Shown here: positions 36,135 to 46,687 of the stretch, in pieces
How the letters are laid out: each line of letters begins with the position of its first letter
Numbering within the stretch: the first letter of the stretch is position 1
Assembly: GCA_020746835.1 (NCBI GenBank)
Contig: JAGPNK010000008.1
Span: 1,550,001-1,614,000, forward strand
Direction of reading: 5' to 3'
DNA length: 64,000 nt
Source: Stachybotrys elegans
Taxonomy: Eukaryota; Ascomycota; Sordariomycetes; Hypocreales; Stachybotryaceae
The notes under the pieces: generated by a model
Databases searched by the model: none
Told to the model about the DNA's origin: nothing
What the model saw: only the letters and a program-made list of their open reading frames with translations
Position numbers and translations under genes: made by a program

Positions 36135-37419
36135 ATGGCCCCCAATACCTCAACTAGTTCCTTTTCTCCACTCCTAGCGTTTATCGCCGCCGAGGGCGCT
36201 ATTGCCATCGTCTTCGCGCTCGTTCTTGTCGGAAACCCCGCGCAGGCCATTCTAAAGCGAGTAGTCGGGCTAGGAATCCTAGGCGCGGCCACTTACTACA
36301 TGGAACAGTACATTTCCAACCTATGTTTGGCCAATGGGCGACCACACTGGGCTGCCACCGCCGCCTCGCTACTCTGGGTTCAGCTCCTCAGTGCATCCGA
36401 CCTGCTCCTGGCTCTTCGCGTGGATCCCTCCCAGCTATCTCCCCAAGGCACAAAGGAACGCGGTCCACTGAGAGACGGAGCGTCAGCTGTAGGGCTTCTG
36501 TGGAACATGCGCCGGGTCGGCACGCGCTGGCAAGCGAAAAATATCCCATCAGCCGCCGCTCAGCAGCGCCAGACACGTGCTGGGTTTGTCTTTCGCCGTG
36601 TTGCCATGACATTAGTCGCCTACCTCTTTATCGAAGTAGTCGTGTCTCAGCCACCGCCTGATCCTAACCTAGTCCACCCTGACAAGGCAACCCTGTTCTC
36701 CCTACGCAGCCTGACTCTCGAAGATGTCATATTCCGCGTGGCACTCACTATTTCTTATTGGGTCATCACGGGCGTCATCAATCTTTTCATGACCAATACA
36801 GTTGTGGTTGTTGCTGTGATTCTTGGGCTCCTTGATCCTGCGCACTGCCCGCCTCTCTACGGTTCCTTTTTGGAGGCATTTACCGTTCGACGGTTTTGGG
36901 GGTGAGTGTCATCTGGAGCTGTGACACAGCGCATATGCAGTACAGTGTCGTATTAACATGCCATCGTTCAGTGTATCTTGGCACCAGATGTTCAGGACCT
37001 TCTTGATGGGCCATGCCGATCTTGTTGTCGACAACACGCTCCCATTCCTTCCACGACATTCGCTGATTTCTCGGTACGCGAGACTAGTCATCGCCTTTTT
37101 CATTTCGGGCGCCATCCACTACCGTGCGGATCAGCTGCAGGGTGTCTCGCATAAAGATAATGGAGCTGTAGCCTTCTTCCTTCTACAGGCTCTGGTCATT
37201 ATGGTGGAGGATGCCGTTGAGCCAATGGTCACCAGGGTCCTGCCCGCTCCACTTCGTCGCGTCCTCGGATATGTCTGGGTTTTGAGCTTCCTAGTCTGGG
37301 CAAGTCCGATCTGGATCTACTCTACCTCAAGGCTCGGCATTGACTCGACTGCGCTTCTTCCCGTTCGCATCGTCGAGCCTTGGATGAGCAAAGCGGGGAA
37401 CTTGAAGCTGTTGCTGTAG
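36135..37419 (+). CDS. Wax synthase-like membrane O-acyltransferase
   Basis: Model join(36135..36901, 36972..37419), 404 residues, multi-pass. The intron (gtgagt..tcag) joins the signature PPLYGSFLEAFTVRRFWG to VSWHQMFRTFLM, matching the conserved PxYGS-x-L-x-RFWG-x-x-WHQ motif of fungal wax-synthase-like acyltransferases. The later FFISGAIHYRADQL stands where the catalytic-type His of the family lies (usually SGxxH). Several hydrophobic helices precede and follow. Members transfer acetyl or longer acyl groups from CoA to alcohols in the ER membrane and often occur in terpenoid clusters, but no cyclase is in this window. The substrate is unknown. Confidence 0.85.
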
Positions 37420-37716
37420 AAGCTAGCCACCAAGCCACCCAAAAGCTAAGCACCGACTTCAAAGGCAGACACCTCCTCCAAGTAGGCACCTTCTTAGGTA
37501 CTTAGTGGACTATGATACTTTAATAACAACAGAAGCAATAGCCATCAGGTGATGTGGGGGTGAGGTCGATGAAAATAAGTGATGCTCCCATCCTCAAATA
37601 TACCTCATATCGAACGAGAAAATCTCACTCTGTCGCTCTCTCCCCTGTTCAACGTAGCCCACCTCCTTTAATACTTGACTCCGCAGCCGATGCCAGTTCT
37701 TTACTAGGTGGCATTT
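37420..37716. other. Intergenic spacer
   Basis: About 300 bases downstream of the acyltransferase; no feature seen. Confidence 0.5.
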
Positions 37717-38658
37717 ATGGAAAAACCTACAATGTATTCTCGCACATACTCCAAATGCAGTGCGCGACAGCTTGTTTCTGGGAAAGGAGCACGAGGCCCG
37801 CCCCTTTCCCGCCGAGACCTCCTTGTCGAGTTCCGGAACCATGCAGATAAAACGAGTCAAAGAGGCACAGCGTTGGTTTCGGTTAGCAATCGAATCATCG
37901 ATACTGTCAAGCGCGCGTTCGACATGTATCATGATCACGAGGAGTCCCTGGCGGACATATAGATCGCTTTCATCGAAGCTGAAGCCACTGCAAATATCCA
38001 TCATGCGCAACAGCTAGCGATGGACTGCAACCTGCCAGGCCCAGGCAAGTTCCATTACGAATTTCTTTTCGAATGGGCTATACCTGAGAAGTATGTGGTC
38101 CACCAAGTCTCCTTACGTACCTTGATGGATCGTGGACTCTGGAAAAATGAGCTGCAATACCTCGCACTCAAGCCTACAACTGCAGAGCTACGATACCACA
38201 TTGCAAGCATAATGGGCCCCCTCAAACCCTTCAATGGCGGTTGGAAAATCGGTATCTATGTGGGCTATTTTGCACGAAAATTTGGAGCACGAGCCCCCGT
38301 GGATTGGATCGCTCACCAGCTATTCCGCGACTGTGTACAGACCAAGGTCATCAACGAAGATACGGGACGCCTGAACTTTGCGCATGGGGAATCTAATACT
38401 GTCGATCTTCAATTCTTTTGCGACTTGGATGAGGGCATTAACACAGTTTTGGTTGAGTGGTGGCTTGCAGATGTGGACTTCCATGTGGATCTTAAGTTGT
38501 TCGAAGAGTGGCGTGATGCGATGGAAGATTCAATTATTTCGGATTACATAGAATGCTTCGAGGGATCTTATGATAACGAGACTAATGACACGTTGCTGGC
38601 AAAGCATGTGAAGATCCGCGAGGCTATCGAAGCGGGAGCCATCGAGATTGGTCTATAA
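37717..38658 (+). pseudogene. Conserved fungal protein of unknown function, interrupted by an in-frame TAG
   Basis: One frame runs from ATG 37717 to TAA 38658, broken only by TAG at 37960-37962. The residues before (YHDHEESLADI) and after (IAFIEAEATANIHHAQQLAM) form one continuous helical segment, and the later part (PGKFHYEFLFEW, VHQVSLRTLMDRGLW, LFEEWRDAMEDS, AIEAGAIEIGL) reads as a well preserved soluble domain of ~210 residues. The TAG is most simply CAG (Gln) changed by one C-to-T transition in a CpA context, the RIP target. No nearby intron removes it. A shorter protein from ATG 38020 (212 residues) could still be made. No catalytic motif was recognised. Readthrough cannot be excluded. 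Confidence 0.6.
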
Positions 38659-39438
38659 ACTCCAATTCGGACCTCATGTGTATGGTAGTCAACTGACAGC
38701 TGAAGTCTGTGATGATTGGAGGCAGAACAAGAAGGCGTTATTGTAGACTGGGCGAAATGTGGGTGAAAAACAGTCTGCGCACATCACCATCCTGCAATTC
38801 TTGTATGTAGATTGAAACACATCACAAGAGAAAGTCCAAGACTGTGGCTATTTTCTGAAAGGCAGTCCGTTTTGCATGAGAACACTTTGACCTACACACT
38901 GATGGACTGCAATTCAACAGTGACTTCCACTGAGGCGGACCAGTCAATGATGTTTGGTGGCGGCCCGGACGTCATTGTTGCAACCACCTTGCTGATGAGA
39001 AACCTGGGAAACGCGTTCCATCAAACATCAATCTCTGCAAACGAGTGCTAGGCGTAGTTGAAAGCATCTTGAAGCCGTTTCTTGTTGTCTTACTCATGCG
39101 ATGGCCGTGATGTCCGGCTATCCCTGGGAAATAAACTGTCGACATTTTTGTACCAGCAATGCGGGAGTAGTTGAGCGCGAATACGCTCCAGCGGGATACG
39201 GTCTTCTCAGGGCGGTCACATCAATAAAGACGTCAATTTTCTACGACAGAAGGTTATGGAGATTTTTGTGGTGATGGCAGGATAAATATACAAGCCCCTC
39301 GAGCGCTCAGGCATCGACTTGGTAGAGATGAAGCGCGCAGAAAGCCCAAGATTCCTTGCCATGATATGACAGTACTGAAGGCCGGCCCAATGATGGAATG
39401 AAAATCTATAGAGCACTGAAATTAAGTAAAATTGAAAG
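38659..39438. other. Convergent intergenic region
   Basis: Nearly 800 bases between two converging genes; the small open frames have no support. Confidence 0.5.
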
Positions 39439-42400
39439 CTATCGAATTTCTACGTCCTCTTCTTCCAAACCCTCTAACAGGGAATTTTCTTTATCATACT
39501 GAATTCGAAATAATCCAGCAATATAACATGAACCTACCAAAAGGAAATGGTTTTCTTCTCTTCTCAGAACCATAGGATATAAATAACCCTCTAGCAACCA
39601 TACTTCATCCCCCTCTCTCATTTCAGCCACCCCACGCCCAACATAACCGTGATTGGTCCTAAATACTTTGTAATCCGTCATGAGGGTCGCATGTGGCACT
39701 GTGCGTATGGGGTTTTCCCATCGATGCTTCAGATCCTTTGGGATACAATATGACCCATTTGCTGAAAGCTCGGGGAAAAAGTGATTGATAAACCAAGAGA
39801 CTACCTCATCTCCTCTTTGAGGATCATATGGCTGTTGAAAATTGTGATTTAGGAACCGAGCAGAGTCGGCAGCACCGTACCGGGGATCATATTTATAGCT
39901 TCGGACCAACATCAAGAATAAAGATAATGCTTGTGGCAATAGTCGTTCTGGGTATCCTGAATGGTGGGGTCCGCCCATAAGTATAGCATCCAGAATCGCG
40001 CCGAAGGTGGTGCCCCCTGCAGTATACTTCGGTTGGTTATTTCCAGCCTTCCTCATGAAGTCGAAGAATTTGGACGTCTGCAGCGATCCGCTGAAGGTGG
40101 GGAGTAGGGCAGATTCATTTAATCCTGGAGCCTGAACCACCTCTTCAACTGTGAGGACCTGAACGCCGCTAGTGCGGAGTCTAGGAAAGTCGATGGTAAG
40201 GGCCTTCTCACTCCGAAAGAGCTTTGGGTTGTTTAGCATGCATCCTATGTCGTAGGGCACACCATTTCCATTTTCTGCCACATGACTGGCTAATGCAAGA
40301 TTCGGCATCCAAGTTGGTAGGCCCATTGCTTGCGATTCACAATTAACACCGGCATAGCTGATCAATTCCAATAATGCTTGCGGCGCCTCTTGCATTCGTG
40401 CTTGCACGAAATCCCAATACACGAGACTGACATCTTTCGAATAATCAACCTCTAGGGGGATCTGAGTTTTCCATAACAGTCCATACACAAGGTCTTTTGG
40501 GTCACTAGCCTTGAGGGAATTATTAAAGACGGCTTGTAGGTAAGGCAAACTATGATCAGTCTCCTCAGCGAAAATTTTCCACCGTGGCGGATATAGAAGG
40601 TTTCCATAGCATCGAGGGCAGAACCCTTCAAGGACTTCGACTCGTTCTCCGGGTATGTCCTCTAGATCGACCTGAGCAAGCAGAGAGGCTATGCGATCAA
40701 GGTGATCTGCTGGTAAAGAGTAACCATCGCATATGAGTAGAGCCTCTTGAGCCAGTCCAGTTTCTTGAAAGATCCAGACACGAAGCCAGTATTCCAATTG
40801 CCAAAAAGAACGTAATGCTTCCCAAGCTTTGACTTTACAGTGTCTGTCATCAGGCGAGGCAGTGGTTTCGTCTGCAGATAGCCATATGGTGGGTAAATGT
40901 TTGAGCCAAGTCCTAGTAGCGAGTTCCTCCGTTGATACGCCTGTGGCGCTATTGAAGAGGAGCTTGAAGATGCTTCGGTATATATCGATTGCCAGAATAG
41001 CAAGGTCGTTCTCGCGGGCAATCTGACAAATGACCAGTTCGGCCCTGGAGTATATCTCTGTCATGATGGTCACTTGTTGGTTGCGTTCCTGAATATTTTT
41101 CTGATCGATACAGATGGCGTCAACCCATATACGGAAATGAATGACCTCACGATCCGGAAATCTCTGCATCCAGTGATGCCGCGCCCAAGGTAAAGCATAT
41201 GCCAAGTTGATTGTCACTGACTTGGCTACTCCATTCACAATAACTTCTTTCGTGTCCGAGGCATCGCCCCAGACATAAGAGAGAGCAGTGAACTCAGGAT
41301 CATCGAGCAGAGATACTTTGCGCAATGTGCATGAAAACGTTCCTTCGTCGGTATTGCTAGTATGTACCTCAAGCAAGCGTATTTCATGTCGGTCTTTGTC
41401 GAGTGGTTCATAGACTAAGGCTGGAGTCCCAATCGGCTTGGGTGCAGCCGAGCTTTCCAGAATGGCAGCCACGCTCAATTCTCTTTCCGGGGGATCTTGC
41501 TTGTGGGCGATGCGGCTGGGGGTAGGTACTGGACTGGCCTGGGATAAGCCCAATTCAGGCGTTCTCATGACAGTGCGGGTGGCTGGATTGTTTGAAGTAG
41601 CCTTTGGAGTGCCCGAGGATGGCTGGGCAATGGCGTTCTGCCCAGCTCTGTTGTTTGACTTAGCCTGAGGCGAGGGCACAGAAGGCAGCCTCATGGCGTT
41701 CTGTATGAGAGGCAATGAAATCGGATCATAGTCCTTTGCAAATCTTTCCAAGTCCTTCATAGCTTGGCGGGTTATTGTAGGACGCACCAAGTAGAGAGCA
41801 TTCGCAAAATCGGCCATGGTCACAAGCCTCCGGGAACTGTAGGTCCCAAGCCTTGACTGAGAAATGGACGCGGCCTCAACGCAAAGCGTCTGCAGGTCTG
41901 ATCCGGAAAACCCATCCGTCTGCTTGGCTAGATCAGAGAAGTGGACTGTGGGGTCGACATCTTCGTCCCGCATCAGCGAGCCAATGATTGTCCTTCGGGA
42001 TTCCGAGGTAGGAGGGCCTAGATAAAATCTGCCGGGAACACGCCTCATAATAGCGTGATCGATGGAACTTGGGTAATTGGTAGAGAGAATCAGAAATGGA
42101 GGTGGGTGGTTGCCATTTGAATCTCTGTCCTGGGTTTTCAGCCCATCCATCTCTGTTAGGAATTGGGAAATCCGGCTTCGCTCCCATGATTTGTCGTCCA
42201 CTTGTCGTGCCTTAAGCAGAGAATCAGCTTCATCTATGAAGATGATACAAGGGGATAGTAATCGCGCCAGGTTGAACAGAGCCTTGATACGCCCTTCCGT
42301 TTCGCCAGTCCACTTGCTTTCGATCTCAGCAGCTGTTATGTTGATCATGCTCGCCGCGGACTCTTTTGCTAACACCCTTGCCAAATGCGTTTTGCCGGTG

Positions 42401-43835
42401 CCTGGTGGACCATACAGCATAGCACCCCCTAAGTTGGCCTCCTTTAGGACACCATACCTCTCTCCCTCGGAGAGAGCGTGAGATATCATGCGGGTTATGT
42501 TATTCTGGACATGGAGCTCAACTGTGATTGTATCCCATGAATCACTGATGGTGTCTTGTATATTCCTAATCGTTAACATCTCTCTGCCAATGTCTTTCTG
42601 GCCGTAGATAGAGTCTTACCAGGGTTCACTACCAATGGGAGAAATTCCAGCTCGTGCTCAAACTTTTCCCGGTCGGCCATCAAGGTGGCTTGAGCGTTTA
42701 GGAAACGCGGCGATCTTGTTTTGGGATTATCATTATTCCACTTCGCCAGGAGTGCGTTGCAGGATTTGATATATCCACAAACTTGATAAATGATGTCTTG
42801 AGCTCTTTGTACACTGGCGTCACTTCGAAGGCGCGTGATGATACCAGTTATCTCTTCCGGCAAAAGCAAACAATCCCGCAAAATCCGTGCAGCGTCGGCA
42901 TCAGCAGGAAATTTCCAAGTGACGCAGGGTTGTAAGAATGACGTGTTCTCATGGTGCTGGTCTGGATCCGTATCTCTCAGTCCATTCTGCAGGCGCGCAA
43001 TGTTTGACCTTGCAGTGTACTCCGCATGGTGCTGTTCAAGCAGACTTCTTTGTGTCGGGCACTGCACCGGAACTAGCGGCGTCCATCCCGGCTGGATTCC
43101 AGACATTGGTGCGAAACTCAAGGTAAAGACTTTCAACAAGTGTTTATCGCTTCTCATTTTCTTCTTTATGCAGTCGTACAGGATCATGGCAGGCGACGAT
43201 GGGTTGTGGGGACGGCAGCGGTTGTTATCAATGACAACATGTAATAGTGTTGGTAAAGCTTGCTGTCTTCCTCGCTTTCTTCCTCTTTTCCTCGACGGAG
43301 TCGCCAAAACCGACTCAAAGAAGCTCTCCAAAGTCCACGACAGCGGTCCGCGTGATGGCGATTCATCGCCCTTACGTCTCAAGGGTCGCAGCATAGCTTG
43401 TTCTTTTGCATGATTAAACCAAGCCGCAAGATCAGCGGGAATTGATTCGGGGAGAATGATCATATGCGCTCGGTGGTCATGTGAAAGCCTTTCAACGGCA
43501 GCCGTGAGAAAATCGTGAGCCACAACTGTCCCGGGACAGTATAATCGTACGGTGCCGTCTTGTTCAATAGAATCCCATTCAGAATTCGAATCATTGCCGA
43601 CCATCGGGTTTTCTTTGACGGATGTCTTAGAAACGGTATCTCCGAGAGCTTCATACATGGATGCATGTAGCTGGTAGGTGTTCAGATTCTTGATGCCGGA
43701 AGGCTGATCGTCCGGGACGATAGTAAGAGCCTCACAGCTAGGACCCCCGGATTCCCCATAAATTTTGACACAGTGCTCAACAAACCAGTCCGGGGGCTCT
43801 AGGAATGCGGCGCTGGATAGTTTGGATAAAGACAT
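39439..43835 (-). CDS. AAA+ ATPase fused to a HET domain
   Basis: Model complement(join(39439..42554, 42620..43835)), 1443 residues. The two long frames overlap at TGTTAA/ATG, but a 65-nt intron (gtaaga..tacaag) joins them in phase, giving VVNP-DTISDSWDTI. Residues 1-405 are an N-terminal domain like that of large fungal AAA proteins, with a basic stretch (RKRGRKRGRQQ). The AAA+ module (~410-670) has Walker A GPPGTGKT (454-461), ESKWTGE pore region, Walker B IIFIDEAD (509-516), sensor-1 STN (563-565), RR finger (576-577) and sensor-2-like GFSGSDLQTL. A Pro/Ser/Asn-rich linker (~690-780) leads to the HET domain (~783-990) with LLEVHTSNTDEG, FTALSYVWGDA (~827-837) and WVDAICIDQKNIQERNQQV (~882-900). 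All motor residues look intact. HET domains trigger cell death in fungal incompatibility; the fusion suggests an ATP-driven sensor or remodeller controlling a HET effector (inference). Confidence 0.85.
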
Positions 43836-44636
43836 GGCGAAATGAATCTAAAGAGACAAAAGTGCTATTCGAAGTGTAGAGAGTATGAAGGAAAGGAATA
43901 CTTGCGAATTCGTAAGATTAGGAAAGCTCAGAGAGAAAATAGGTATATAGTAAACCAGCGTTAGTGGCAGAGCTGTTATATCTGCCCTAGGCTGCCGACA
44001 TTTCTGCCCTGTTTAGGCCAGGCCGCTCTGGCTGCCTTGGGCTTACGACATGTATGGTTTTGGGTGAGATAATGTGGCTTCCTTGGGGTGCCGAGATATC
44101 TGCCTTGGGGTGAGACAATGTGGCTCGCAGACATATCTGCTTTGGGCCGAGCCGCTGCGGCTGCCTTGGGCTGGGACGCTCACTGTGCCTGCGTTGGGCC
44201 GCATTGCTGAATTGCATGTCTGATTGTTTCTTCACGTTGTACATTATGCCTAGACTGGAAATTAACCATCAGGCAGTATATCATATTGCAATCTATGACG
44301 CCATGGGACACTGACGTGTCCTTCCCCTTGGCCTCATTGATTACGTTGATATGCAGTGCAACACTCCACGCGTGATCGAGGAGTACCGAATTCTGCCTTG
44401 CGGGCCGTCGTGGCCACGGTTTCCCAACATCTGACTAGACCGCTCAACTAGTGAAAAGCCTTTCCTCATCTTAGCTACCCCCCTCCCACGACAGAGTGCA
44501 AAATCGTGCATAGACCGGATGACTGGCTAAACATCAGATACTGAGGCACTTCTATTTGTGAAAAACAGCCGTAAATAACCGGGTGAGTGCTGGGGATAAA
44601 GGCTCTCGCTACCTGCGTAGAAGACGTTTCTTCTAT
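43836..44636. other. Intergenic region with degenerate repeats
   Basis: Upstream of the AAA+/HET gene (minus strand). Apart from the degenerate repeat at 43980-44210, nothing recognisable. Confidence 0.5.
43980..44210. repeat. Degenerate short tandem repeat, GCTGCCTTGGG-type units
   Basis: The block is built of recurrent phrases such as CTGCCTTGGGCT, GAGACAATGTGGCT, GACATATCTGC and TTGGGCCG in variable order. It looks like a decayed minisatellite 150-400 bases upstream of the AAA+/HET start. Unit length is irregular, roughly 30-60 bases. Confidence 0.55.
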
Positions 44637-45941
44637 TTAATAAGCGATTGCTGCATGCCCATAATAACAATGGTACGGCTTATCCTGCCCTTGCTTAATG
44701 TAGTAGTAAAACGAGCCAGCGATGGGATACCGCAGCCAAATGAACTGAGAGTGCCTGGGCTCGCATCCTCGCTGCTCCTCTTCGAGGCCGAGACCTCTGA
44801 TGTCGCCAAACACCTCCTCCGGCAACTCCACCACGAAGGGCTTTTCTTGCTGCGGCGCGAGATGCGCAAACGCGAGGGCGAGCGGCCGCAGCAGCGAGCG
44901 GTCGATCTCGGGCAGGCGAATGGCGGCATTCGCGTTCCATTTATTGAGAAGGGTGTCGGTGAAGGTGATGACGAGGGAGCGCAGGTTTGGAAACGCAGGC
45001 GCCAGGCCGGCGAATTCCGGGAGCAGCCTCACCCTGTCCTTGTCGCTGGGGTGCTCATAGGAGGGCGGTTGGAAGTCCCCAAAGAGCAGGAAGTCGCACC
45101 GCAGCTCAAGCGACCGTATCTGGGCGAGGCGGTGCGGGAGGAACATGTGCCGGCCGTCGTCGGGGGGGCAGAGCACGGCGTCTAGCACATCCCGGCTCTC
45201 GATGAAGAACGTATTGGTCGCGTAGAGCACCTCGATGCCCTCGATGTAGGCCTGGCGGCACGCGCGCAGCCAGCCCAGGGCGCCAATCCTGCAGTCGCAC
45301 AGCGTCGCTTCCTTGAACGGCTTGCCATTAACCATGAGCCCTCGCGGCCACACCCAACACAAGGCCTGCTGGCCCTCGAGGCAGCCGTCGCGGTGCGGCC
45401 ACATATACGGGTCATGGCCGCGGGCTCTCATGTGGTGCTCCAAGGGCGAGCCGCGGGGGACCCCCCGGTGGCACACACAGCCGTACCAGCGCCACTCCCA
45501 CTCCCACTCCGGACCTGTCTTGGTATTGGTCTTGTAGCCCTCAGACAGCACCGACTTCTCGCCCGCGACACCGGGGGCCACGACAACGTGGGACCGGGAA
45601 AGCGGCGCCGCTCCACGGCCGTGTTCCCACCTGGACCATTCCTCGATCGGGCGCCTCGGCTGTTGCCCGCGCGGGACAGGCCGCAGGTCTAGGTGGAGCG
45701 TACAGTCGCCAAATGCGGCCACGAGCACGCGCCGGCGCAGCTCCGGCGGTAGGAGGGCGAAGGTGCCGAGGGCAGCATCGAGGGGTTGAGCAGTAGCGGC
45801 AGGGGTGGTTGTAGGAGGCGTGATGGGCCGGGGCCGCTGAGCGGGAAGAAGAGGGAGAGGTGGTGGTGGCAGCTCTGAATAGTCAATCTCCTTGCGACGC
45901 CGCTGCTTCCAACCTCGAACTGCGTCTTGCAGGCGACGCAT
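44637..45941 (-). CDS. DUF7730-like fungal protein
   Basis: Single exon, 434 residues, GC-rich. The core LLPPELRRRVLVAAFGD (~83-99) and the later IGALGWLRACRQAYIEGIEVLYATNTFFIES (~225-255, shown in part) match the pattern of F-box-like/DUF7730 proteins, in which LPxELRxxI is followed by LLxxCRxxYxExxxxLYxxNTF. A Pro-rich segment (PPPPLPLLPAQRPRPITPP) precedes the core. The C-terminal half has EIRSLELRCDF-type strands. Function is unknown; an adaptor-like protein interaction role is possible. The many plus-strand open frames here are GC-driven shadows. Confidence 0.7.
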   Translation of the reverse strand: MRRLQDAVRGWKQRRRKEIDYSELPPPPLPLLPAQRPRPITPPTTTPAATAQPLDAALGTFALLPPELRRRVLVAAFGDCTLHLDLRPVPRGQQPRRPIEEWSRWEHGRGAAPLSRSHVVVAPGVAGEKSVLSEGYKTNTKTGPEWEWEWRWYGCVCHRGVPRGSPLEHHMRARGHDPYMWPHRDGCLEGQQALCWVWPRGLMVNGKPFKEATLCDCRIGALGWLRACRQAYIEGIEVLYATNTFFIESRDVLDAVLCPPDDGRHMFLPHRLAQIRSLELRCDFLLFGDFQPPSYEHPSDKDRVRLLPEFAGLAPAFPNLRSLVITFTDTLLNKWNANAAIRLPEIDRSLLRPLALAFAHLAPQQEKPFVVELPEEVFGDIRGLGLEEEQRGCEPRHSQFIWLRYPIAGSFYYYIKQGQDKPYHCYYGHAAIAY

Positions 45942-46687
45942 GGTAATCGGCCTATCCTAGTCTAGGCGAGTCCGGGCTAAGTGCTATCTCCTTGAAGGCG
46001 AAGCTGTATTTGAGGCTATTTTCCCCGCTTTACCCCGTTATTAGGGGGCTGGTAGAGAGTGGCTATATTTAGATGTACTAGGGTCTAGCCAGATGCCTTA
46101 CCCTATATACATTATCATGGAATAACGAGGAGATAGATAGATATTGCTTGCAGTCCATAATTGACCATAGTGGGTGCTTCTTGGTAAGAATGTGGAATTG
46201 TATGAGTAGAGCCATCTAAACCTCTGTATATATGAGTCCCCCATAACCCAGCTACGGAACCGTGCTCAGTTCTCGGATAAGGGCGAGGACGGCGACGAGG
46301 ATAATGGTGCTGCAGCTGAGCGGGCTGAGACCTGATGCCTCGGAGGAAATACGCAAGATTACAGGTGATCAGCTTGAACTAGTCGAGTGTTACGGGAGCC
46401 CTGCGAGCTCGACAAAGCGTCAGGCCGCCTCGTGATGGTTTAGGATGTTTCAGAGGCGGCCCAAGTTCTGTCGCCAGGGCTCGAAGGCGTGGCCAAAGGC
46501 ATCAGGCTGATGACGTCTATCACTGCGATAAGATGGCGAAACACGCCGATAGGCTGTCAGATGCGGGGTCGCCTTGGCCATGATATATTCCTCCTCTCTA
46601 CCAACTTTTACACTCTTGCCCGTCTTGCCTCCTGTTACTCACTTCGGTTCCTATATACATACCTTTTATACTAGGCCGTGTTTCATC
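45942..46687. other. Divergent intergenic region
   Basis: Holds the promoters of the DUF7730-like gene and the F-box gene. An alternative upstream ATG for the latter lies at 46580. Nothing else recognised. Confidence 0.5.

Noticed and set aside
5182..37419. Secondary-metabolite cluster (FAD monooxygenase, P450, acyltransferase)
   Set aside because: The three are 17-30 kb apart on different strands with unrelated genes between, and no PKS, NRPS, terpene cyclase or transporter was seen.
42573..42585. Overlapping stop/start (TGTTAA/ATG) as two separate genes
   Set aside because: A good intron (42555-42619) joins the frames in phase, and the upstream part alone would be an AAA N-terminal domain without a motor.
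44583..45692. Plus-strand open frames opposite the DUF7730-like gene
   Set aside because: GC-rich shadow frames with no motif; the minus frame has recognisable conserved blocks.
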